Virus record (IMG/VR): IMGVR_UViG_3300032268_000599
Span: 1 to 64,000 of that record
Reading direction: 5' to 3' (one strand)
Source of the DNA: a virus
Length of the DNA: 64,000 nt
The stretch's first letter is position 1, and the number at the start of each line of letters is the position of its first letter. Positions 17,901-25,531 of this stretch are shown piece after piece. The translations under genes were made by a program, and so were the position numbers. Below the pieces are notes generated by a model, which was given only the letters and a program-made list of their open reading frames with translations, made no database searches and was not told the origin of the DNA.

Positions 17901-20900
17901 CTTCCGCTATCGCACCCCTAGTGGGGGCCGGAAATGTCGTTAACAACGCATTGGGGATAAAAGCGGCCCCGGCTGCGGGAGTTGGGGATTCGTGGGAGGC
18001 GATGGCTAAGGCAACCAGTCGCTATGACCAGTGGACCGGTGGGCAAAAAGCCGAAGCCCTTGGTGGAAATATGTTCGACATTCTCACCGCGGTCCTCCCC
18101 GGAGGTGCCCTATTTAAGGCAAATCAGGTTGGGCAGTTGGGGGTCAAGGGAGCGCTCGCCAGCACTTCCACGCCCACGGTTTCCGGTATTACTCGCGCGG
18201 CTGCTCAGTCGGCAGGGGCGATAGTCCCTGGCGCTGGCATTGTCGGTAGGGGAGTGGCAGGCGGCGTAATGGCCGCAAGGCAGGCCGCGTGGGTTAGGAA
18301 ACACACTAGGGGTATTGATTTCAGCGACCTCGTTGCTCCGAGGGCTGCAAGAAAAGAAATCATAAGATCCATTGCGGAACTGCAAGCAGCTGCACCCACA
18401 AACCTGCATCGGGTCTATACGGATCCAGGCATTTCCAGTGAAACTGGCTTGACCTTGGCCCATACGGGACTTGAGATGAAGGCAAGCACCGGAGATGTGG
18501 GTGGTTCCATTGGCGTAAATGTGAGGGCCTTCGACAGCCCGAATACCTTGACAAGAATCTTTTCAAAGTACCAGAGCGTAAAGAACCCGGACAGGGGATT
18601 TCACCCGTCAACCGGACTTAAGGGCGGCATATTCCAGGTAATAGCCCATGAATATGGACACGTCCTTGACCAACTTAACCTTGGTGCCCGGAGCGAGGTG
18701 CCAATTCAACTTGTTGACGATTATCCCGGTTCGCGGTCGGGGCCGAGCAAGGCCCCTGAAAATGTAACATATCCGCGATCACTGCGCATTTGGCAGGAGA
18801 TGGAAACCACTAATTTCGGAGATAATCAACCTCGGCTAACGCCAAACGAAGCTTTTGACCTTTATGGCAACCAGCGAAAAGCCACGCTTGGCGCAGACCG
18901 CAGGACATATACGGGAGCAAAGGCGATTTCGGACTTCAGGTTCAGGGAGTTGCTGGGCGAGAGGTTCAGGGAAGAATTTGACACCGTAACGCGAAATAGG
19001 GCCGAGGCATTTGGTACGCCGGATCGTTATAACCCATATGAATTTGCGAAATTTATTCGCAGCAGGTTGAGTGGCTACAGTTACATAAAGGGTGACGACC
19101 TTGAAGTTATGACGGGACTGCCAGGGGGCACCTTAGCTACAATTAGAGAAACCCTGGCCGACGCAAACATACACGGGTTTAGTCAAACCCAGCTACAGGA
19201 TTTGATTACCGCGTCGGTTCTTAGCCCACCGGACGGCAAGGTTCCACAGGCCCTCTCCAACCTATTTGGCGACCAACTAAAAAACGGTCCACCACGGTCA
19301 AGGGAACCCGAGGGGCTTTATGGTTCTCCCGCTCAATGGGCACTGCGAACAATAGATCGCCACGAATCCCTTGCCGAGGCTTTTGCCGACGTTATGACAA
19401 ACGGCGTGCGCGCTTCCCGAGGCAGCAAGACTGTTTACAATGTCCTTCAGGAGCAACTTAAGCTTCGCGGCGTAAAAATTCCGAAAATAGATAAAGCCGA
19501 TTATTCCGACGTGACCTCTAGGACCCAGGGCCTTGTGGGTCAGGGCATGTTCGATTCCGAAGGCTCTCAACTTATTCAGGAAATTTTCAAGACGTACACC
19601 GCGGGGCTGCTTTATGCGGAGTCGGACGCAAAGACTAACGCAGAGGCGGCTCGCGCTCGACTCGGACTCAAGGACGAAGATGCTGCCCTAGGGAGAATGC
19701 GCCAAATTCGCCAATCGCGCCGCGACTCTAAGGGGCGGTTCGCCAAGTTGTTTGGCGGGAAGGGCAAGAAAAAGAGCGAACTCCCATCCGGTCCGATGGC
19801 CATGAGCAAACCCCCGGTTCAAGGTAGGGGCTTGGCGAAGGGCTGGGAATCCGCCGTCAAGCAGGCGGACGAGATGTTCGATTTCGCGGTTGAGGAACAC
19901 AGGTTTCAGTGGAACCCGTACATACCTACGCGAGCACCGTGGGGGCCGGATGAGGATGGAAACCCCCGTAGAAACAGAACTCCGATGGGTTCACCGTTCG
20001 ACTGGGATCAGTTAACGAGCCTGATTGGGTATTCTGGCAGTTCCTCCGTAAATAAATCATTACGCGGAATGGATCAACTGCCATTATATGCGCGCGTTCT
20101 AAAAGAATTACTGGCAATCCGTCCAAACATGTCCGGATATGGTGGCAGGGCACAGGTTTATAGTCCCGGTCAGCTTTTGAAGTACATGGAAGATAATAAG
20201 GGTATGCCAGCCGCGGCTATGATCGAAGCCCTCGGTCGCGAGTTCCCAGGTAATAGTACTCAACAGTACTGGGAGCTTTTGCTTACTCAAAATTTGGCGA
20301 AGGCGCGCGCAGCTGCGGCGAGGATGCTGGACAACCTGGGTACAATTCAATACCTCGACTCAGCATTTGAAGCGTCCCAGCCGCTAGCCCAGGATATGTG
20401 GGTAACAAGATTCGTCGATGACCTTAATCCGAATTTCCCAGATCTAAGCAATCCGGAAGCGCTGGTCGGACAGACCATTCCGAATGTGGGGTATTCATCG
20501 ACCTCTGTTGGCATTACCGCTAAACCACAGACCGGACCGCTACAGTGGCGGCATCGTTCTAAGAATAATCAAGAGGCCAATCCTTTCCAACTTCGACGCG
20601 TAATGAAGCAGATGCTAGTTCGCGCCGGGATGCCAGCGATTTGGTTTGGCGGCTACGAGGGCGAGTTGATGTTCCCAAGGGGGCTTGACTTTAACGTACT
20701 CGGCCAACAGGACATTAGGGCAGCTGCGGGTTATGGTCCGGAGGACATGCGATATGCCGCGGAGGTGGCGCGCAAGGTTGAGGAGATGACCGGGCAGGCC
20801 CAGCCGAATAAATTCAAGCTCTGGGGTACTGCATCCCTAAACCCGGATAATCAGTCAACTCCCACCCCTGCCGATCTTGGGTATGGAGAATTAGAACCAA

Positions 20901-22399
20901 TACTCAAGGCAATGAGTGGTGGTGCGTGGATTAATTTATTAGCGCCACAAAGCCCCACTAACTTCAGGCCAGAGTATTCTGATTTTAGAGACATGCCGCT
21001 CTATCATGCCCTCTCCTTTGATAGTCCGACCCCGAACCCGCCGCTGAACCCGGTGCTGTTCGCCCCCGGATACATGACCAACAATATCCCAAAGAAGAAG
21101 GCTTCCGAAGTGCCGATGGATTTCGGGAGCATGGATTTCCCCGATCCGGGCGATGGGTCGCTAGCGGCTGCGGGTCGCGCGTTTGATCCGATTGCTATGG
21201 GCGAACTTTACGGACCGTCGCCAATGGATTTATCTTTTTTACCCGATTTGACAGACGATTGGAAGGAAGTAATAGCACCGAGGATTGAGAAGTGGGGGAC
21301 GAGGCGTATGGAAGAAACCGGTCGGCTATACCCCCGCCTTGATCGACTAACCGAACAAGAACAGGCCCTAATTTCAACACCCTTCTTAGAAAGCGGTCGA
21401 TCCCTCTACGGTATTACCGAGATCTTGGGAACCCTGGGGGAGCCTAGCTGGTGGTGGACTCATTTGAATTATCGTTTCGGCGCGGAATTTGCGGATTGGT
21501 TTACCCCCAAGCTGTTCGGAATGATGCCCGGTACCGACATGATGATGTACGCCAATGGCGGGTACGTTAGCGGTCGCGGTGGACCGAAGTCGGACATGAT
21601 CCCGGCGATGCTTTCCAATGGTGAGTTCGTGATGAGCGCGGCGGCAACGGACCGAATTGGCGCTGGCCGTCTGATGGCGATGAACAAGTTCGCCAACGGT
21701 GGCCCCGTCCCACCCGCACCTAGCGGTGGTTCCGATCCGGACGCTTTCAAGGATCTGTCCAAGTTTATGACGACCCCGCTGTTCAAACCGGCAGAGTCGG
21801 GAAGTTCCGATCCGGACGCGTTCAAGGACTTGAGTGCGATAACCCCCGCCAGCATTGCCGGATCGGTTCTTTCCCCGAAGGGCGTCGGTGGTGGAGTGTC
21901 GGCTGGCGCGGCTGCGCCAAAGCCGAAGGACCCCAGGGCAATCTTGGGTGCCGCACCGCGGAGCGATAGCTACGTCAACCCCGCGCTGGCCGGTGCTATC
22001 AATGGCGTCTTTAACACGGTCGGTGGGCTGGTTTCCCAGGCCGCGGGATTCGCCGGGGCCGCAGCATCAGCGCAGGCCACTGGCGGTGCCCCGATCCCCG
22101 GTGCCGGTCAAGCGACCTCCGCTCTCGTCAGTGCCGGATTCCAGATGGCCGGTGACGTTGCGGTGGGCGCGGCGAACATCATCTCAGCCCTCCTGGTCGG
22201 GACGGTAACCCCGTCGCAAACCGGGCAGGGATACGGTGCCCCGCTACTTCCACAGCAGCAGCCGGGGGGCGGGGTCAACAACTTCCAGTCCATTCACAAC
22301 GGAAATGTCGTGACCAACAACTTGTCCGAATACAGCAGGCTCAAGGACCGCAAGGATGCCCAGAAAGCCGCTCCGTTCTTTAATCGGGTGAACCAGTAA
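11993..22399 (+). CDS. Giant tape measure protein with cell-wall, protease-like and ADP-ribosyltransferase-like domains
   Basis: This 3468-residue protein sets tail length and travels through the tail at infection. Residues 1-1130 are the ruler: coiled coils (notably 660-790) and hydrophobic segments (100-150 and 805-830). An M15-like peptidase signature follows, with H1360/RALD1367 and H1437-V-H1439. A transglycosylase SLT domain spans 1665-1790 with catalytic Glu likely E1711 and the SGIFQFLSTTW motif. A hydrophobic linker (1860-2100) leads to a metallopeptidase-like domain with HEYGH at 2219-2223 and a later ESLAEAFAD. Residues 2617-2935 carry R2806, S2836-T-S and E2889-x-E, the ADP-ribosyltransferase signature. 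Three repeats of a motif with IPAMLSNGEFV lie at 1132-1185, 1801-1853 and 3189-3242. The 18.3-21.0 kb DNA looks more AT-rich than its flanks. Confidence 0.93.
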   Translation: MIEAGVLGLRLSPIATGFWRRADVELKAQKASKAEVKVEADIKKASAQIAGFRMREQANAINLRVKVDEKSIRTANDKIRYIEHTWKQSDIKRAVRVQVFVAGAAALPALTQGIVSVTAAMTELSRVSLALPGLLAGVGAAAASLFTGLNGVGAAFKASNDGMQKSAQYARQYATASRELENAQRDVVKALKDANREIEDQKTKLARGQLSVEQAALNVRRANDAVFKGGFQSITEYQQALLDVKSANLDLSEAVKQNSRNIHDYYESAGRGAAQSDNYKDSLDRLSNSLDSFRKAQFQAAGMSEQFISAMENLAPAGQDFVLQVLKMKGAWQGLQNSIQTTLFKGLGDEITNLANRQLPVLKTGMQQVAAAINNDIKALSRTLSRDSSAKSIANIFQNTGQAITAATPGLDSFTSGLLKLSEVGTRFLPRVALAFNKVMGRFEAFINKADRDGSLNKWIDSGLKLVASLGRSLLSVGSILNSITEAYNKATGNVGGFAATMERALSGLAKSLASPEGQGQLIKWIRSSREFMETISEALPGIRKIFAAIGEGARGFAAVFFPIFSSIGNTIGGANGPLKTFVSGMLIWRTIVPLVNGMGKAWRYLNAQFQQFTEKRAALLSSRTAAWKAAFDADGIKFAAQTRLRALNDEVKETDRLYARMFNSRAAAELEYTKAQKRRQDLEGTAKSSKKAAKKDGLDEAEAKRRRGIYLADANAFKQAKAVEKRALEEFNIRDERLYKAAADRSELRRSLEVARPRAYRDLREATNLATKAQENFNRVNRLTADGMSGKWARSVALMKGKYDGLKSALGFIGGVGASAGIAVGVAVAFDQLTAAQDRNKASADNLKESQDALAQTLSKGTGSATAATLEENARQLRDRSNPVHPDDPGQNFDAAKILEGQLGMSLSEAVNLTLPTEVKKREARLATADAQVIAAVPGLDEWKQWGKDFEKNGVNSSVYGKALNGDPGSIGKVEAAREAIRYANTPGLKLGAAVAIGSAPNDLGAAQEQLDRSGPYGGLRGLSLATGAARSIGNESLARSQDARESANVIPQRGLNSRGSSTFGKFTLGPNGAIINPDGSAVVEVETYPGEAWIQAQADKGISVERRFPNGAVITIGPEFGRQYFNSYARGGPVWGAGSATSDSIPAMLSNGEFVINAKSASLIGHDRLQQMNSMKFANGGLVRRYAPGGPVLPLNPPPDDGGSADVVDAILGGNNGPASIDPFNPGGVYGNVPTPAAPSPPIRTDPVNSAPVVRPYVPPAPAISQFGSIANGIDYIPRLGGSGALSDYGSTAASAVDKAPINPDANILDYLVQVSNAFGLKPGSGPADTDAGNKIADELGIMNHGPIPGNGMRPAQHDVNRALDMGTAEQSQAGEITEFVKAWMSDPAKVAATRQLIYRDPKTGESFGIHKGRRLFGDELQIVYGDDLPDHTKHVHLALEGVPLSAFKTNLPTANIPKLGDMPKAPQGPVAISPGPAASTPKSDVQLSTPGAIKGPFGDIPFDPISILKQIGAAILNGIFAFFGVDGSGFVNALFGLGGQQGLGIGKQVEEIPQADPDLVAGLDAQIAQYEAVGTPAALALAEKIKAGRDGYLKQFDSVNAAASAESAAAYFDSIGQPDTAAKLRAGVEALGPNPNEPNPERFGPVTTVPGTGEKGPTALPRSGVFVAPAANYSGGTPETHNAIYRAFKEAGYPDSEWPSLVELLNHENDTYDPLRPTGGPNSDASGIFQFLSTTWDEVGMQYSTDPYVQSVAGMRYIKKRYGTPTAAWNFWQNPNPPGPDPNWPHWYSTGGMVALARGGMVSGPGTGTSDSIPAMLSNGEFVMRADAVKHWGSDKLHAMNRYADGGLVGYAPGGLVIPSDPEQQKSMLRDAFKPRSDDPNMQGGGGSFDSAPKLSTAQSIGQNIGNWGKGFAQAADQAVTGLAPLVGAGNLLNDAVRLESQLLGRPDQSIKDYKAPGVADSWKGVASAIAPLVGAGNVVNNALGIKAAPAAGVGDSWEAMAKATSRYDQWTGGQKAEALGGNMFDILTAVLPGGALFKANQVGQLGVKGALASTSTPTVSGITRAAAQSAGAIVPGAGIVGRGVAGGVMAARQAAWVRKHTRGIDFSDLVAPRAARKEIIRSIAELQAAAPTNLHRVYTDPGISSETGLTLAHTGLEMKASTGDVGGSIGVNVRAFDSPNTLTRIFSKYQSVKNPDRGFHPSTGLKGGIFQVIAHEYGHVLDQLNLGARSEVPIQLVDDYPGSRSGPSKAPENVTYPRSLRIWQEMETTNFGDNQPRLTPNEAFDLYGNQRKATLGADRRTYTGAKAISDFRFRELLGERFREEFDTVTRNRAEAFGTPDRYNPYEFAKFIRSRLSGYSYIKGDDLEVMTGLPGGTLATIRETLADANIHGFSQTQLQDLITASVLSPPDGKVPQALSNLFGDQLKNGPPRSREPEGLYGSPAQWALRTIDRHESLAEAFADVMTNGVRASRGSKTVYNVLQEQLKLRGVKIPKIDKADYSDVTSRTQGLVGQGMFDSEGSQLIQEIFKTYTAGLLYAESDAKTNAEAARARLGLKDEDAALGRMRQIRQSRRDSKGRFAKLFGGKGKKKSELPSGPMAMSKPPVQGRGLAKGWESAVKQADEMFDFAVEEHRFQWNPYIPTRAPWGPDEDGNPRRNRTPMGSPFDWDQLTSLIGYSGSSSVNKSLRGMDQLPLYARVLKELLAIRPNMSGYGGRAQVYSPGQLLKYMEDNKGMPAAAMIEALGREFPGNSTQQYWELLLTQNLAKARAAAARMLDNLGTIQYLDSAFEASQPLAQDMWVTRFVDDLNPNFPDLSNPEALVGQTIPNVGYSSTSVGITAKPQTGPLQWRHRSKNNQEANPFQLRRVMKQMLVRAGMPAIWFGGYEGELMFPRGLDFNVLGQQDIRAAAGYGPEDMRYAAEVARKVEEMTGQAQPNKFKLWGTASLNPDNQSTPTPADLGYGELEPILKAMSGGAWINLLAPQSPTNFRPEYSDFRDMPLYHALSFDSPTPNPPLNPVLFAPGYMTNNIPKKKASEVPMDFGSMDFPDPGDGSLAAAGRAFDPIAMGELYGPSPMDLSFLPDLTDDWKEVIAPRIEKWGTRRMEETGRLYPRLDRLTEQEQALISTPFLESGRSLYGITEILGTLGEPSWWWTHLNYRFGAEFADWFTPKLFGMMPGTDMMMYANGGYVSGRGGPKSDMIPAMLSNGEFVMSAAATDRIGAGRLMAMNKFANGGPVPPAPSGGSDPDAFKDLSKFMTTPLFKPAESGSSDPDAFKDLSAITPASIAGSVLSPKGVGGGVSAGAAAPKPKDPRAILGAAPRSDSYVNPALAGAINGVFNTVGGLVSQAAGFAGAAASAQATGGAPIPGAGQATSALVSAGFQMAGDVAVGAANIISALLVGTVTPSQTGQGYGAPLLPQQQPGGGVNNFQSIHNGNVVTNNLSEYSRLKDRKDAQKAAPFFNRVNQ
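15386..15547 (+). repeat. Tape-measure repeat, copy 1
   Basis: This encodes about 54 residues containing SDSIPAMLSNGEFVINA, then RLQQMNSMKFANGGLV. It lies between the ruler region and the M15-like peptidase region. The motif is common in tape measures; here it appears three times at domain borders. Confidence 0.85.
17393..17551 (+). repeat. Tape-measure repeat, copy 2
   Basis: The second copy has SDSIPAMLSNGEFVMRA followed by KLHAMNRYADGGLV. It sits between the transglycosylase domain and the hydrophobic linker before the protease-like domain. Confidence 0.85.
21557..21715 (+). repeat. Tape-measure repeat, copy 3
   Basis: The third copy has SDMIPAMLSNGEFVMSA followed by RLMAMNKFANGGPV. It closes the block that holds the protease-like and ADP-ribosyltransferase-like domains. 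Confidence 0.85.
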
Positions 22400-23310
22400 T
22401 GAGTGACGGATACCTCTCCAACAAGATCGAGGTGTATGGGTGCGACGGATCGTACTGGTACATCAGCGGACCGGACATTCCAGAAGAAGCCGGTGTGACA
22501 CTTAATCCCAAACTTACCGGTGCCATTGATGCCCCGGTAAAGACGCAGTGGCTTCCCGGCGCTTTCGGGCAAGAGTCCCAGGGATACCGGTGGGAACGCA
22601 GAGACATTATTTTCGCGGTACAAACCTTCGCGCAAGACCCCGAAACCTGGATGACAGTTGATTCGGAATGGCGCAACGCATTTGATTACGTCAAGACCAC
22701 CAGGATCGCCTACACCACATCGGCTGGAACCCGGTGGCTGGACGTGAGGATGCTGGAAGAGCCGAAGAGCTACGAGGGCGAGACGGACAACGGGAAGTCC
22801 CCATTCCTCGTGTGCGACTCAACAATAGTTATGACCGTTGCATCAGAGTTGCCATTCTATGTCGGGGAAACCGACGTGTACGAGTGGTCGCTTACCGGAC
22901 AAACATTCGGATCAACCACCATAGATATCGTCAACGAGTCCGACGTGGAGGTGTGGCCCAAGTGGACCCTGACCGGTGGTGCCACCTGGACCCTCCCAGA
23001 CTTCAGCTGGGGCAACAACGATTACGGGCGCGCAGATGAGGATGCCGGTAGGACCGTGGACCTTCCGGCATTGACGGTCTACGAAAACATCGTGGTTGAT
23101 TCGGACCCGCGGAAGCAGACGATCCTTTCATCGAATATGTCGAATGTTCAGGGCCGGTGGAAGGGTAACGATCTTCTTTACCCACTGGCACCGGGGGCCA
23201 CGGAATCGCTTCCGATATCGGTGACCGGTATCAACAACCCTGCCGGTGCAGCACTTCGCCTAGAGATACCGAAATGGTTCACCAGGCCATGGGGAAGGCC
23301 GTTGCCATGA
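22399..23310 (+). CDS. Distal tail / minor tail protein
   Basis: This 303-residue protein is the first gene after the tape measure (TAATG overlap) and occupies the distal-tail (Dit) position. It is beta-rich, with SYWYISGPDIPEEAGVTL, then WRNAFDYVKTTRIAYTTSAGTRWLDVRML, as in the first minor tail protein of many actinophages. Dit rings join the tube to the tail-tip hub. It ends in an ATGA overlap with the hub gene. Confidence 0.85.
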   Translation: MSDGYLSNKIEVYGCDGSYWYISGPDIPEEAGVTLNPKLTGAIDAPVKTQWLPGAFGQESQGYRWERRDIIFAVQTFAQDPETWMTVDSEWRNAFDYVKTTRIAYTTSAGTRWLDVRMLEEPKSYEGETDNGKSPFLVCDSTIVMTVASELPFYVGETDVYEWSLTGQTFGSTTIDIVNESDVEVWPKWTLTGGATWTLPDFSWGNNDYGRADEDAGRTVDLPALTVYENIVVDSDPRKQTILSSNMSNVQGRWKGNDLLYPLAPGATESLPISVTGINNPAGAALRLEIPKWFTRPWGRPLP

Positions 23311-25073
23311 CGATTGCAGATGCCAACCTGTTGGCGATCATCAATAACACCCAGGAGTATTGCGAGGCTTGGCGCGAGGAGCTTCTCAACAAGAGGAAGC
23401 AAAAGCCATACATCAGGATCTGGAAGAACAAAGACAACGGCACCCCTGGCCTTGAGTATGTGGGCCGCATCCACTACGACGACACCATCCGCGCCTCATT
23501 CTCGTTCCGAAAGAATGAATCCACACAGGGAGTGTTGGAGATTCGCACCGACCACTACATCTCTGAGTGGATCAGAAGTGTGGTCATGTCCCCGGAGTTA
23601 CGGAAGAACATCGTCATCACCGTGGACTTCTACGGTGGTGAAAAGCGTTGGAGCGGAATACTTAAGAGCCACTCGATCAAGGTGAACGAGGACTTCGTTC
23701 GCTACCACGAGTTGACGTTCAATGATGATCTTCAGTTCCTTCAGTTCTTGTTATGCCCCCCGAACCCCGCGCTGCCAGTTAACGTCTTTCAATTTCCGCG
23801 CGTATTTACCCTGGCCGGTCCCGCGAAATGGGCAATTTCCGTTATGATTTTGCTGAATCTAATTCGCGTCGAGGGGAACCTGTGGAGCCTTCCGGACGAT
23901 CCATTTGATTTCGAGTCATGGGATGACCTGTGGGACTGGTCGGACTGGCAAGTGCATATCAAGTGCAAGCCGTTCAGTCTGGATGACAGCAGCTTGTGGG
24001 TTTTGCTTGCGTCGAGGATGAATCCGGTCGATTCGGTGATTGCCGAAGCACTCGATGACAGCCAGCTGACCCTAAGGTACAGAAGGGTTTTCAGCGATCT
24101 AGGTGAAACCTCCGATGGTCTGCCGCCAGGTGTCACACCCGCTAACGGTGCCCTCGTTTTTGAACTTGTAGACGACAGTGGATATCACAGCCAGCTTCAC
24201 GGAACATTCCTTGAGGGAACGATTGCTGATGGGCTGGTCAGGTCGGGCGCGGTTTATGCGGGTGGGTTCATCGAGGACACCATTGGGATGTTTCAAGATA
24301 GCTCTAGCTTCTACAAGCCGCAGATTGATGGCGGACTGGGATATCTGGATTCTTACTGGGGGCCAGGATTCCTTGGAAGCTTGGGGGCCGCACCGTGGTT
24401 GATAATCAGGGACAACAAATGGACTGAAGTTGCCACATCGGAACTAACGTACAGTCCATCGACTGCCGTCTCAGTGGTTGTCGGCGGGGATAATCCCGCC
24501 GCGGATGCGGTAGCCAGATTGATTATCGAAACCGTGGGAAACGTACTTGGCTACTTCCTGCTTTTCGGCTTCAGTTCGGCTGGAACCATTGCCGCCGATC
24601 TCATCATGCCCTTCCTCCGAGGCACCATCCTGGCATGGGTGCGCCACAAAAATTCGTCCAGGGCCAAGGAACTCGGGTGGGTCCACCTGTGGGAGATTTA
24701 CCAGCAGGGCGCAGAGGCCAACGCGTGGAGTTTGTCGGCAATCGCGGCCCTTCGTGGCGGATTCCTCGCCACCCGCACCCAGACCTCCCACACGCTCATG
24801 CTCAAGGGCACGCGCTGGATCCTGCCGGGACTGCACTTTGATGTGGGCAGCCGGGTCGGGTCCACGGCCAAGGAATACCCGGACTATATCTTTGTGAATC
24901 AGGTCGAGTCCATTGAGGCCACCTGGGACCACACCGAGGATGGCGGTCTTGACTACACAATCCAGATCGGCACGAATAAAGCGGCCATGAGCATGGGTGA
25001 GAGATCGGCCAGGGCTATGCAGAAGGCAATAACGACGCTAAACAATCTTGGTGTCAATCTAATTTCTGGCTAA
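23307..25073 (+). CDS. Tail-tip hub protein, ReqiPepy6 Gp37-like
   Basis: This 588-residue protein matches the Siphovirus Gp37-like family that forms the baseplate hub. Features include YVGRIHYDDTIRASFSFRKNE near the N-terminus and GLHFDVGSRVGSTAKEYPDYIFVNQVESIEA near the C-terminus. The start is the ATG overlapping the previous stop (ATGA at 23307). A hydrophobic stretch near residues 410-440 may be the region that contacts the tape measure or the membrane. Confidence 0.85.
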   Translation: MTIADANLLAIINNTQEYCEAWREELLNKRKQKPYIRIWKNKDNGTPGLEYVGRIHYDDTIRASFSFRKNESTQGVLEIRTDHYISEWIRSVVMSPELRKNIVITVDFYGGEKRWSGILKSHSIKVNEDFVRYHELTFNDDLQFLQFLLCPPNPALPVNVFQFPRVFTLAGPAKWAISVMILLNLIRVEGNLWSLPDDPFDFESWDDLWDWSDWQVHIKCKPFSLDDSSLWVLLASRMNPVDSVIAEALDDSQLTLRYRRVFSDLGETSDGLPPGVTPANGALVFELVDDSGYHSQLHGTFLEGTIADGLVRSGAVYAGGFIEDTIGMFQDSSSFYKPQIDGGLGYLDSYWGPGFLGSLGAAPWLIIRDNKWTEVATSELTYSPSTAVSVVVGGDNPAADAVARLIIETVGNVLGYFLLFGFSSAGTIAADLIMPFLRGTILAWVRHKNSSRAKELGWVHLWEIYQQGAEANAWSLSAIAALRGGFLATRTQTSHTLMLKGTRWILPGLHFDVGSRVGSTAKEYPDYIFVNQVESIEATWDHTEDGGLDYTIQIGTNKAAMSMGERSARAMQKAITTLNNLGVNLISG

Positions 25074-25223
25074 TTGATTGATAAGCTATTACCGAGAGGT
25101 GATCTGAAATTCATCCCATTCAGAGCGAATGTGACCCCCACAACCCTGAGCAACATGCAGCTTGGTGTTGGGCTGGCGGCATTCCAGATCCCTCACCGGC
25201 TAGGCCAATGCCGATCCCGCTGA
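25074..25223 (+). CDS. Possible small tail-region protein (49 aa)
   Basis: A TTG directly after the hub stop opens 49 codons, MIDKLLPRGDLKFIPFRANV to HRLGQCRSR, ending 16 bases into the next gene. The region would otherwise be a 134-base gap in a tightly packed operon, and the composition looks coding. No ribosome binding site is clear and no family was recognised. Confidence 0.45.
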   Translation: MIDKLLPRGDLKFIPFRANVTPTTLSNMQLGVGLAAFQIPHRLGQCRSR

Positions 25224-25531
25224 TTAGTCCACAGCTGACCGCTGGGGTTTCCAAGATGCTGTGGGATTTCGGGTTCAGGCATCACCCGGAGCTACAAAAC
25301 GTATGGGTGGATGGCGTTGCCGGATTGGGAATGGTGGCCAATCTGGTGGATACGAAGCCCGAAGAAGTGGACTTCAAGGATGTTGCTCTGGAATTCCTAG
25401 AGGCAAACAACCCCGGACTTTTAGAAACAATACGAAACGCAGACCCGAAAGAGCGGGAAGCTCTGATCCAGAAATTGGAGAAGAGTTTCGGTGAACTTCA
25501 GGGGCTTATCGAAGCATTGAAGGAGGGCTGA
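25208..25531 (+). CDS. Small conserved tail-module protein
   Basis: This 107-residue, helical, acidic protein (MPIPLISPQLTAGVSKMLWDFGF ... EKSFGELQGLIEALKEG) is encoded between the hub and the first large fibre gene. Similar small proteins occur at this place in many actinophages and are usually called minor tail proteins. Its role is unknown. The stop overlaps the next ATG (TGATG). Confidence 0.6.
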   Translation: MPIPLISPQLTAGVSKMLWDFGFRHHPELQNVWVDGVAGLGMVANLVDTKPEEVDFKDVALEFLEANNPGLLETIRNADPKEREALIQKLEKSFGELQGLIEALKEG

